The notes under the pieces: model-generated
Database searches by the model: none
Told to the model about the DNA's origin: nothing
Seen by the model: the letters and a program-made list of their open reading frames with translations, nothing else
Shown: positions 1 to 5,012 of the stretch, in pieces
Layout: each line of letters begins with the position of its first letter
Numbering within the stretch: position 1 is the first letter of the stretch
Position numbers and translations under genes: made by a program
Source: Gammaproteobacteria bacterium
GTDB lineage: Bacteria > Pseudomonadota > Gammaproteobacteria > Nitrococcales > Nitrococcaceae
Length of the DNA stretch: 5,421 nt
Direction of reading: 5' to 3'
NCBI GenBank assembly: GCA_018334525.1
Contig: JAGXLT010000081.1
Span: 1-5,421 of the forward strand

Positions 1-1098
1 GATCAGGAGGAACGCGGGCAGGCCCAGCGCGTAGGCCATCATCGCCATCGACACCATCTGCGTGTCCGTGGCGGTAAAGGCATCGTACTGGAAAAGCGTC
101 GCCAGGATCGGTACGGAAAGCCCGATCAGGCCCGCCATGGCCGGCACGCCGATCAGCAGCGTCAGCCGCAACGCGCCGTTGACGGTGCGATTGTAATCCT
201 CGTCGCTGCCCCGGGCGAAGGCTCGTGAAAGGGCGGGCAGGATCACGGTGCCGATCGCCACGCCGAACACGCCCAGCGGCAACTCGACCAGCCGATCGCT
301 GTAATAGAGCCAGCTCACCGAGCCGGCCACCAGCAAGGAGGCCAGGATGGTGTCCACCAGCAGGTTGATCTGGGTGACCGAGGCACCGAACATCGCGGGC
401 AACATCAGGCGCAGCGTCTTTCTCACCCCCGCATGCCGGCCCAGCCGCGGGCGCGGCAGCAACCCCAGCCGGGCGAGAAACGGCAGCAGGAAGAACAGCT
501 GCAGCACACCGGCGATGAACACGCCCCAGGCCAGCGCCATCACCGGCTGCTCGAACAGCGGGGCGGCCAACAGGGTCGCCGCGATCAGACTGAGATTGAG
601 CCAGATGGGCGCGAGCGCCGGCATGGCGAAGCGCCCAAAGGCATTCAGGGCGCTGGCGGCAAACGCGGTCAGCGAAATGAAGAGCAGATAGGGAAAGGTG
701 ATCAGCAGCATCTGCTCGGCCAGCTCGCGCTGGGCCGGGTCGTCGGTGAAACCCGGCGCGAACAGCAAGATCAACAGCGGCGCGCCGGCCAGCCCCAGTG
801 CCACGACCACCACCAGCACGGCCGCCAGCGTGCCGAACATGTGGTCGACGTAATCCTTAAGCTCGGCGCGCGTGCCGGTCTCGCGGTATTCCGAGAGCAC
901 CGGCACGAAGGCCTGCTGGAAGGCGCCTTCGGCAAACAGTCGGCGCAGGAAGTTGGGGATCTTGAAGACCACGAAGAAGGCATCCATGGCCGCGCTGGCG
1001 CCGAAGACCCGCGCGAGCAGCATGTCGCGCACGAACCCCAGGATGCGCGACAGCATGGTCATCGACCCGAAAACCGCGCTGCTCTTCCAGATGCTCAT
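1..1098 (-). CDS. murJ: Lipid II flippase MurJ (MviN), N-terminal 366 residues; 3' end beyond window
   Basis: MurJ moves the undecaprenyl-linked peptidoglycan precursor lipid II across the inner membrane; it is a polytopic protein of the MOP exporter superfamily. Translation on the minus strand is open from ATG at 1098 to position 1, giving 366 of the usual ~510-530 residues. Residues known to matter in E. coli MurJ are in the same places: R18, R24, D25, D39 and the R52-R53 pair in LRRLFAEGAF; the YSDRLVE segment (R269, E272) matches E. coli R270/E273. The many Leu/Ala/Val-rich stretches fit its transmembrane helices. The start is supported by direct alignment with E. coli MurJ and by a purine-rich GGGGAGGG about 12 nt upstream. 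A 9-bp inverted repeat lies in the leader. No rpsT, a common neighbour in this class, is seen upstream. Confidence 0.97.
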   Translation of the reverse strand, partial: MSIWKSSAVFGSMTMLSRILGFVRDMLLARVFGASAAMDAFFVVFKIPNFLRRLFAEGAFQQAFVPVLSEYRETGTRAELKDYVDHMFGTLAAVLVVVVALGLAGAPLLILLFAPGFTDDPAQRELAEQMLLITFPYLLFISLTAFAASALNAFGRFAMPALAPIWLNLSLIAATLLAAPLFEQPVMALAWGVFIAGVLQLFFLLPFLARLGLLPRPRLGRHAGVRKTLRLMLPAMFGASVTQINLLVDTILASLLVAGSVSWLYYSDRLVELPLGVFGVAIGTVILPALSRAFARGSDEDYNRTVNGALRLTLLIGVPAMAGLIGLSVPILATLFQYDAFTATDTQMVSMAMMAYALGLPAFLLI

Positions 1099-1119
1099 GC
1101 GTTGTGTCGCCCTCCCCTG

Positions 1120-1152
1120 ATCGAGCGGACATTCTGGCATGAACCGCTCGAT
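1120..1152. repeat. 9-bp inverted repeat in the murJ leader
   Basis: ATCGAGCGG (1120-1128) and its exact reverse complement CCGCTCGAT (1144-1152) are separated by 15 nt. The structure ends 21 nt upstream of the murJ start codon and next to its purine-rich ribosome-binding region. It could be an RNA hairpin in the murJ leader or a binding site for a dimeric regulator. No T-tract follows on either strand, so it is not an obvious terminator. Function is not known. Confidence 0.5.
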
Positions 1153-1241
1153 GGATGACGACCGGTCAACCGGAGCACCGACGATGTGGTACGGCGATCC
1201 GGAGACTCGGTTGAGCTACCCGTCCATGGAGTACGCCGCCG

Positions 1242-1259
1242 CCCTCCACCGGTGGAGGG
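1242..1259. repeat. Perfect 18-bp palindrome in the murJ-yefM intergenic region
   Basis: CCCTCCACCGGTGGAGGG is a perfect palindrome with no loop. Just downstream, TTTGCA (1269-1274) and TGCAAA (1279-1284) form another small inverted repeat with a 4-nt loop, and TGCAAACC (1279-1286) is again complementary to GGTTTGCA (1309-1316). Apart from these palindromes and the yefM promoter, the 1099-1415 interval shows no credible gene. A loopless perfect palindrome fits a protein-binding site better than a hairpin terminator. The regulator is unknown. Confidence 0.5.
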
Positions 1260-1352
1260 TGGAGCCAATTTGCAACGGTGCAAACCAACGGCAGGCTTAG
1301 CCAGCCGGTTTGCAGCCGCCAGGCCTCGGATAACCGGCCCCTGTGCCGCCGA

Positions 1353-1381
1353 TTGCCAGACACCGAACCGTACGCTATTCT
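1353..1381 (+). promoter_or_regulatory. Predicted sigma70 promoter of yefM-yoeB
   Basis: The -35 box TTGCCA (1353-1358) and -10 box TATTCT (1376-1381) are separated by exactly 17 nt. Transcription would start near 1388 and give a leader of roughly 28 nt before the yefM ATG. The -10 box abuts the first TGTACA operator core, as expected for an autorepressed toxin-antitoxin operon. Confidence 0.65.
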
Positions 1382-1404
1382 GTACATAGCCAATTTCCTG
1401 TACA
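1381..1404. promoter_or_regulatory. Predicted YefM(-YoeB) operator: two TGTACA cores
   Basis: Two TGTACA hexamers lie at 1381-1386 and 1399-1404, 18 bp centre to centre, the second as CTGTACAG. The E. coli yefM-yoeB operator is known to contain long and short palindromes with a TGTACA core, bound by YefM with YoeB as corepressor. Here the cores cover the end of the -10 box and the start of the transcript. The spacing is wider than the ~12 bp recalled for E. coli, so binding geometry may differ. Confidence 0.65.
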
Positions 1405-1415
1405 GGAGCAGCGTC

Positions 1416-1667
1416 ATGGATGCCATCAGTTACACAGCCGCCAGAAGCCATCTGGCAAAAACCATGGAGCGGGTCTGCGAAGACCATTCCCCCGTGATCA
1501 TTACCCGAAGCAAGTCAACGTCCGTGGTCATGATCTCCCTCGAGGACTACGAAGCGCTGCAAGAAACCGCCTATCTCCTGCGCGCACCAAAGAACGCCCG
1601 CCGTTTGCTGGAATCCGTTGCCGAACTGGAGCAAGGCGGAGGTCAGGAAAAGGAACTCCTCGAATGA
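1416..1667 (+). CDS. yefM: Antitoxin YefM (Phd/YefM family)
   Basis: An 83-residue antitoxin that binds and neutralises the YoeB ribonuclease and represses its own operon. It aligns along its whole length with E. coli YefM, also 83 residues. The N-terminal ISY-AR half with the VIITR and SLEDYEAL segments forms the Phd-type DNA-binding and dimerisation fold (about residues 1-55). ETAYLLRAP-NARRLLES follows, then an acidic, probably disordered toxin-binding tail ending in KELLE. The ATG at 1416 is chosen because AGGAG (1404-1408) lies 7 nt upstream and the protein then begins like E. coli YefM; the reading frame stays open further upstream, but that would place translation through the promoter. 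The stop overlaps the yoeB start (ATGA), indicating translational coupling. Confidence 0.95.
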   Translation: MDAISYTAARSHLAKTMERVCEDHSPVIITRSKSTSVVMISLEDYEALQETAYLLRAPKNARRLLESVAELEQGGGQEKELLE

Positions 1668-1918
1668 AGCTCGTCTTCTCCGAGCACGCCTGGGAGGATT
1701 ACCTTTACTGGCAGAAAACGGACAAGAAACTGCTCAGCCGCATCAACAAGCTGATCAAGGAAACCAGGCGCGAACCCTTCGAAGGCATCGGCAAACCCGA
1801 GCCCCTCAAGCACAGCCTCGCCGGTTACTGGTCACGCCGGATCAATGAAGAGCACCGGATGGTCTACAAGGTCACGGAAGACGCCTTGCTCATCGCCCAG
1901 CTTCGGTACCACTACTGA
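1664..1918 (+). CDS. yoeB: mRNA interferase toxin YoeB
   Basis: An 84-residue RelE-superfamily toxin that cleaves mRNA at the ribosomal A site and so blocks translation. It has the same length as E. coli YoeB and matches it almost collinearly, from MKL--SE--W-DYLYWQ to the terminal RYHY. All known catalytic positions are present at the same numbers: E46, R65, H83 and Y84; the KPEPLKH and WSRRI-EEHR-VY blocks are also intact. The gene overlaps yefM by 4 nt (ATGA), so antitoxin is made first and the two are coupled. The toxin looks fully active, and nothing in the operon is broken, which contrasts with the decayed genes just downstream. Confidence 0.97.
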   Translation: MKLVFSEHAWEDYLYWQKTDKKLLSRINKLIKETRREPFEGIGKPEPLKHSLAGYWSRRINEEHRMVYKVTEDALLIAQLRYHY

Positions 1919-1945
1919 TCCACAAGGGGGCACCTCGGCGAATAG

Positions 1946-2011
1946 TCGGGTACCGCGCGGGGTGACGTGATATAGCCCGCCAGCCAACTCAATGCGAGGT
2001 GGTCTTGTCAT
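1946..2011 (-). pseudogene. N-terminal remnant of a REP-associated tyrosine transposase (RAYT, Y1_Tnp)
   Basis: From ATG at 2011 (minus strand) the translation MTRPPRIELAGGLYHVTPRG matches the strongly conserved N terminus of RAYT/TnpA_REP proteins (M-RP-RIE--G-LYHVT-RGNR). These are single-strand HUH endonucleases related to IS200/IS605 transposases and linked to REP elements. The match stops about 22 codons in, after RGTR; the frame then runs into unrelated sequence toward the 3' end of yoeB. The catalytic HUH pair and tyrosine, which lie further in, are absent, so no active enzyme can be made. It is convergent with yoeB. Confidence 0.65.
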
Positions 2012-2032
2012 GGCAACATGGCTAACGGCGAT

Positions 2033-2057
2033 ATGTTGGATTGCAAGGCCTGACCCC
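2033..2057 (-). repeat. RAYT-associated upstream motif (GGGGTCAGGCCTTGCAA type)
   Basis: Reading the minus strand, GGGGTCAGGCCTTGCAA followed by TCCAACAT lies 22 nt upstream of the RAYT remnant start. A GGGGTCAGG-CTTGCA motif is, from my recollection, a frequent companion of gammaproteobacterial RAYT genes, and may mark the end of the mobile unit. Beyond it (position 2064 onward) the sequence switches to an unrelated gene remnant, which supports a boundary here. No second copy is seen in the window. Confidence 0.45.
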
Positions 2058-2063
2058 TTTTTT

Positions 2064-2174
2064 CGCTTTTCCACTTCGAAGCGCTCGAATTCGGGCGGCC
2101 GGCGATGTCTTGGTCGCTTTGTAAGCTTTGCCGTCGATGCGCTCGAGGGCCTGCTACAACTGGCGCGGGTTCAT
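2064..2174 (-). pseudogene. Decayed N-terminal fragment of an ABC-class predicted ATPase (COG3044-like)
   Basis: On the minus strand an ATG at 2174 begins MNPRQL, hits an in-frame TAG (2154-2156), then continues QALERIDGKAYKA. Shifting frame gives DIAGR, and a second shift gives EFERFEVEK. Joined, these pieces resemble the N terminus of the predicted ABC-class ATPases (L--IDGK-YKAYKDI-G-Y-FE-FEL). The differences fit one nonsense mutation plus two single-base deletions, and the rest of the gene is missing at the RAYT boundary near 2064. No P-loop remains. Identification rests on a short composite match, so it is tentative. Confidence 0.5.
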
Positions 2175-2308
2175 GCTTGGAATCCGTTGGCTGCCTACAT
2201 TGTTGATCCTAGCGCAGCTGGCAAGCGCTTTGCGGGGGCGGGCTGGATGCAATCAACCGCAGACGCGATGGCGGTGATAGCGTAGCGTTGGGAGAAGAAG
2301 CGAACAAT

Positions 2309-2343
2309 CGGGCGCAGGTGCCCGCAGTGCGCACCGGCGCCCG
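2309..2343. repeat. Strong stem-loop upstream of the 46-codon ORF
   Basis: CGGGCGC-A-GGTGC (2309-2321) pairs with GCACC-G-GCGCCCG (2331-2343), giving a 13-bp stem with one A-G mismatch and a 9-nt loop. It ends 14 nt before the AAGGAG ribosome-binding site of the small ORF. No T-run follows on the plus strand; on the minus strand a mildly T-rich stretch follows. Except for this structure, 2175-2367 shows nothing I can name. It could be a terminator, a REP-like element or a leader structure. Confidence 0.55.
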
Positions 2344-2367
2344 GCAATCGGGTGCGAAGGAGTGGAT

Positions 2368-2508
2368 ATGGAAGCCGAGTACTGGATCCTGACGATCTTT
2401 GCCGTTGTCATCGCTCTGGCAGCGGGGTTCATCGGGGGCGGAACCTGGGCAGACTCAACCTGCAAGTGCAACACAGGCCACTCTGAGCCTGTCAGGATGA
2501 GTCAATGA
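2368..2508 (+). CDS. Small single-pass membrane peptide, chimera of flanking DNA and IS30 left end
   Basis: A 46-residue ORF with a well-placed AAGGAG (2357-2362, 5 nt before ATG). Residues 6-25 (WILTIFAVVIALAAGFIGGG) form one strong transmembrane segment. I do not recognise the family. The inferred IS30 left end begins in codon 29, so residues 1-29 come from the flanking DNA and the tail with C32 and C34 is encoded by the IS. The stop codon overlaps the transposase start as ATGA. It may be the truncated 5' end of a larger membrane-protein gene that now feeds ribosomes into the transposase, or an incidental ORF. The good ribosome-binding site and hydrophobic segment argue for the former. Confidence 0.45.
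   Translation: MEAEYWILTIFAVVIALAAGFIGGGTWADSTCKCNTGHSEPVRMSQ
2454..2474 (+). repeat. IS30 left terminal inverted repeat (IRL)
   Basis: CTCAA followed by CCT and the core GCAAGTGCAACAC. It matches the right end at 18 of 21 positions. It lies 30 nt upstream of the transposase ATG and inside the small upstream ORF. Confidence 0.75.
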
Positions 2509-3530
2509 GCCAGCAATACCAGCACCTCAATTCCGTCGAGCGCGCCCAGATTTCTCTCCTCCACCTGGAGGGCTGTTCCGGCCGAGAAATCGCCCAGCGT
2601 ATTGGTCGAAATCCCGGCACGATCAGTCGAGAGTTGCGCCGTGGCCAGGACGACGATCAGGGCTACTGCCCAACGGCCGCCACTAAAGCGTCTCAAGCGC
2701 GGCGGGTCTATTCCCGTCGCCGCCGCAAGCTCAGCCCTGACGCCGCGCTCTACGAGACGGTCAGGCGAGGTTTGCTCTATCGCTGCTGGTCTCCCGAGCA
2801 GATTGCCGGCAGACTCAGGCGCATGCATCCCGAAGACCCCGAAAAACAAGTCAGTCACGAAACCATCTACGCCGCGATCTATGCCCATCCAAAGGGCGCG
2901 CTGCGCCGAGAGATGATCGAGGCGCTCCGCCAACAACGCAGCAAGCGAGGGCCTCGTCGCCACCGAACGCTCGCCAGCAGCCCGATGGTGCCCGACGAGT
3001 TGCGCATCCGGCACCGCCCCGAAGAGATCGAGGGGCGGCTCGCTCCCGGCCACTGGGAGGGCGACTTCATCAAGGGCGCCTTCAACCGCTCGGCTGTCGG
3101 CACGCTGGTCGAACGCAAGACCCGTTATGTCGTTCTGTGTCGCATGAGAGGTTGCGAGGCGACCGCTGCCCTCGACAGCCTCACCCGGCAGATGCGCCAC
3201 ATGCCCGCCTGCGTACGCGAGACCATGACCCATGACCGTGGCAGTGAGATGGCCCCTCACGCCGAACTTTCCAAGCGGCTGAACATGACCATTTGGTTTG
3301 CCGATCCGCACGCCCCTTGGCAACGCGGCAGCAACGAGAACACCAATGGCCTGCTTCGACAGTTTCTACCCAAAAGCACCGACCTGAGTCAGGTAACGCA
3401 GACCCAGCTCAAAGACATCACCGACCTGATGAACAATCGGCCACGCAAGGCGCTCGATTTCAAAACACCCAATGAAGTCATGGCCGAAGAGTCAAACCAG
3501 TTCGCCGAAAGTGTTGCACTTGCTTCTTGA
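2505..3530 (+). CDS. IS30-family transposase, intact DDE
   Basis: A 341-residue transposase that binds the IS ends and performs DNA cleavage and strand transfer. N terminus: helix-turn-helix of the HTH_38 type (about residues 5-46, LNSVERAQISLLHLEG through IGRNPGTISRELRR). Then a basic linker with the SPEQIAGRLR and VSHETIYAAIY motifs typical of IS30 transposases. The RNase H-like catalytic core has D187 (HWEGDFIKG), D244 (MTHDRGSEM) and E278 (PWQRGSNENTNG), giving a complete DDE triad with 33 residues between the second D and E. The C terminus (NNRPRKALDFKTPNEV) is also typical. The stop lies within the right inverted repeat. Start choice: the ATG at 2505 overlaps the stop of the upstream small ORF (ATGA), suggesting coupling; AGGATG just upstream is a modest ribosome-binding site. 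No frameshift is seen, so it is probably functional. Confidence 0.95.
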   Translation: MSQQYQHLNSVERAQISLLHLEGCSGREIAQRIGRNPGTISRELRRGQDDDQGYCPTAATKASQARRVYSRRRRKLSPDAALYETVRRGLLYRCWSPEQIAGRLRRMHPEDPEKQVSHETIYAAIYAHPKGALRREMIEALRQQRSKRGPRRHRTLASSPMVPDELRIRHRPEEIEGRLAPGHWEGDFIKGAFNRSAVGTLVERKTRYVVLCRMRGCEATAALDSLTRQMRHMPACVRETMTHDRGSEMAPHAELSKRLNMTIWFADPHAPWQRGSNENTNGLLRQFLPKSTDLSQVTQTQLKDITDLMNNRPRKALDFKTPNEVMAEESNQFAESVALAS

Positions 3531-3531
3531 G
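3511..3531 (-). repeat. IS30 right terminal inverted repeat (IRR)
   Basis: GTGTTGCACTTGC followed by TTC and TTGAG, the inverted counterpart of the left end with three mismatches. The last codons and stop of the transposase are encoded here. Confidence 0.75.
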
Positions 3532-3787
3532 ACCAAGGTCAGCACGCTGCCAAAACACCTTCCCTACTTTTTGTGTTTTCACATACGTTGTTTTCGCACC
3601 AGCGATTCTCCATTATTTCTTGCGGGTCATCCCAGCGAGACTGGCTCTCGAACATTTCTACGGACTGCCCCTTGATACGCAAACCTATATCAAGTTGTTT
3701 TCGAATATGGGACGGGGGACGCTTGCCATCAACGTAGGCACCGACCTCCCTTTTGTATCGTGCCATTTCGATTTCACTGAATGCCAT
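3532..3787 (-). pseudogene. DUF3024 gene remnant: frameshifted and cut off by IS30
   Basis: From ATG at 3787 (minus strand) the product begins MAFSEIEMARYKREVGAYVD and contains PPHIR-like PPSHIRKQLDIGLRI, QSVEMFE and RWDDPQEIME, the conserved first half of DUF3024 proteins (about 110-120 residues, function unknown). After ME the frame gives nonsense (NRWCENN), while the next frame continues correctly with AKTTYVKTQKVGKVFWQRADL; this fits a net one-base gain near 3605-3615. The homology ends at RADL, where a KWH motif is normally expected; IS30 begins just beyond. The remaining 30-40 residues are not found on the other side of the IS. The start codon is only 24 bp after the inferred attC recombination point, a layout typical of integron cassettes. 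Confidence 0.8.
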
Positions 3788-3804
3788 GACCAGGACCTAT
3801 GACC

Positions 3805-3912
3805 CCATAACGCTAGCACCTCCGGTCTGGGTTAGATGGCGCAGTTTTTTTTGCGACTTTTAGCAAAAATGGTGACAACTAACCCAAGTCCGATTGATTG
3901 CACTTGTTATGC
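3805..3912 (-). other. Putative integron attC site downstream of the diguanylate cyclase gene
   Basis: On the minus strand (the gene's direction) the site opens with R'' GCATAAC (3912-3906) and ends with R' GTTATGG (3811-3805), 108 bp in all. The two halves form a long imperfect inverted repeat: TGGGTTAG/CTAACCCA (3828-3835 with 3879-3886) inside, and GTTATG-GGTC outside, joined by less conserved middles of unequal length (3 extra bases in one arm). Unequal arms with extrahelical bases are a hallmark of attC, which recombines as a folded single strand. Internally, TTTTTGC (3848-3854) and GCAAAAA (3863-3869) form a further hairpin. R'' does not follow the RYYYAAC consensus strictly, but GTTATGC-type cores are, as I recall, seen in Vibrio-type sites. 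Confidence 0.62.
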
Positions 3913-3981
3913 GGTCGCTCACGGCTTCTTAGAAGTTATTTTAATGACCATATCGTGGCAACACAGACGAATCCACTAGGT

Positions 3982-4944
3982 CTATCGCTCCCTGTCTTTC
4001 TTTTTTTCGTACATTGCTGCATCGGCTTGCGCAATCATTTCTTCTAACGATTGCTCTGTATCATACGAGAAGCTTGCCACGCCGGAACTGTATTCGATAC
4101 GGTAAGGCTTGCTAATCACCTTATTCATTGCGTCCATTTCTGTTCTAAATCGGTCCAGAATGCTGGTAATTACTTCATTGCTGGAATCAGTAAGCATGAC
4201 CACAAACTCATCACCACCGAATCTGCCAATCACATCACTCTCACGGAATACACTACGCATTACCTCTGCAAACTTCCTTAAAGCAAAATCACCTTCATGA
4301 TGCCCGTAGTTATCATTAATTGGCTTAAATTTATTGAGATCAAATAAAATTATTGACATCGGAATTTTCTTGCGTCGACAAACTTTTTGGCTATGATCAG
4401 CCAATGTCAAAAATCCCCTTCGGTTCGATATCAAGGTCAATTCATCCAGTGTTGCTAACTGAACTGATTTGATCTCTTGCTCAATCATTGCTCCCAAGTC
4501 ATTTAATAACTGCTCATCCTCTTCATTCAAATGCTTTGGCTTTGAGTCGATAAGGCACAAAGTCCCCAGGTTGATACCTTGCCTTAACTTCAGCGGATAA
4601 CCTGCATAAAACCGGATATTGGGCCCATCGGTAACGAGAGGGTTATCATAAAACCGCTCATCTTCAACCGCATTTGGAATAATAAACAAACCATCCTGAT
4701 TGATGGCATGGCCACAGAATGATATTTCCCTTGATGTCTCAGGTGCGTCCAACCCTTGCTTTGATTTAAACCACTGCCTTTCCTCATCAACTAGGGTAAC
4801 CAGTGAAATTTCTACGCCAAACATACGCTTGGCCATTCTAGTTACGCGATCAAATCGTTCTTCATGAGAAGTATCAAGAATTTCGAGCGTTCTTAAGGCA
4901 TGCAGCCTTTCTGCTTCATTGGCGGGCGACTCCGGCTTAATCAT
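3982..4944 (-). CDS. GAF-GGDEF diguanylate cyclase
   Basis: A 320-residue cytoplasmic enzyme predicted to make cyclic di-GMP from two GTP, a messenger favouring biofilm and sessile growth. The N-terminal GAF domain (about residues 20-160: NEAERLHALRTLEILDT, SFCGHAI, NIRFYAGYPL, GTLCLID) is of the type often placed before GGDEF domains as a sensor; its ligand is unknown. The GGDEF domain (about 165-318) begins with DELTLISNRRGF, has the metal-binding D202 in FDLNKFKPIND, an intact GGDEF motif at 243-247 and an inhibitory I-site RESD at 234-237, so it should be active and feedback-inhibited. There are no membrane segments. AGGAC lies 6 nt before the ATG. The gene is AT-rich compared with the neighbours, stands alone with its own promoter, and is followed by an attC-like structure, all suggesting horizontal acquisition. 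Confidence 0.95.
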   Translation of the reverse strand: MIKPESPANEAERLHALRTLEILDTSHEERFDRVTRMAKRMFGVEISLVTLVDEERQWFKSKQGLDAPETSREISFCGHAINQDGLFIIPNAVEDERFYDNPLVTDGPNIRFYAGYPLKLRQGINLGTLCLIDSKPKHLNEEDEQLLNDLGAMIEQEIKSVQLATLDELTLISNRRGFLTLADHSQKVCRRKKIPMSIILFDLNKFKPINDNYGHHEGDFALRKFAEVMRSVFRESDVIGRFGGDEFVVMLTDSSNEVITSILDRFRTEMDAMNKVISKPYRIEYSSGVASFSYDTEQSLEEMIAQADAAMYEKKKDRER

Positions 4945-4983
4945 ACTGATGTCCTATTTTGGTAAATTTTTCCCTAAATATAG

Positions 4984-5012
4984 ACTATATCTCACGTCAA
5001 TATTAATGACAA
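4984..5012 (-). promoter_or_regulatory. Predicted sigma70 promoter of the diguanylate cyclase gene
   Basis: On the minus strand, -35 TTGTCA (5012-5007) and -10 TATAGT (4989-4984) are separated by exactly 17 nt. Transcription would start near 4977, leaving a leader of about 33 nt with AGGAC close to the ATG. The promoter lies inside the inferred cassette, so the gene would not depend on an upstream integron promoter. A second TTGACG at 5000-4995 has no well-spaced -10. Confidence 0.6.

Larger units (their letters stand above)
2454..3531 (+). mobile_element. IS30-family insertion sequence, about 1.08 kb, apparently complete
   Basis: A single IS30-type transposase gene is bounded by imperfect terminal inverted repeats: 2454-2474 and, reverse-complemented, 3531-3511. 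They match at 18 of 21 positions, including a 13-bp identical core GCAAGTGCAACAC and the outer CTCAA. The right repeat contains the transposase stop codon. The length is normal for the family. Immediately flanking bases (AGA on the left, ACC on the right) give no obvious target duplication, and the two flanks belong to different genes, so the ends may be a rearranged pair. Exact outer ends are uncertain by a few bases. Confidence 0.85.

Noticed and set aside
433..1158. Long plus-strand open frame rich in Gln, Arg and His
   Set aside because: It lies antisense to murJ, whose minus-strand translation matches E. coli MurJ residue by residue; the composition is typical of a shadow frame in GC-rich DNA.
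1095..1487. Minus-strand open frame across the murJ-yefM intergenic region
   Set aside because: It overlaps the yefM promoter, operator and start on the opposite strand and shows no protein family resemblance.
1992..2285. 97-codon plus-strand open frame
   Set aside because: It is antisense to both the RAYT and ATPase remnants, and lacks a good ribosome-binding site or recognisable domain.
2502..3323. 273-codon minus-strand open frame
   Set aside because: Antisense to the IS30 transposase with its complete DDE triad; no recognisable motif of its own.
3924..3940. CTTCTTAGAAG as a terminator after the diguanylate cyclase gene
   Set aside because: The stem is only 5 bp and AT-rich, and no T-run follows it in the gene's direction.
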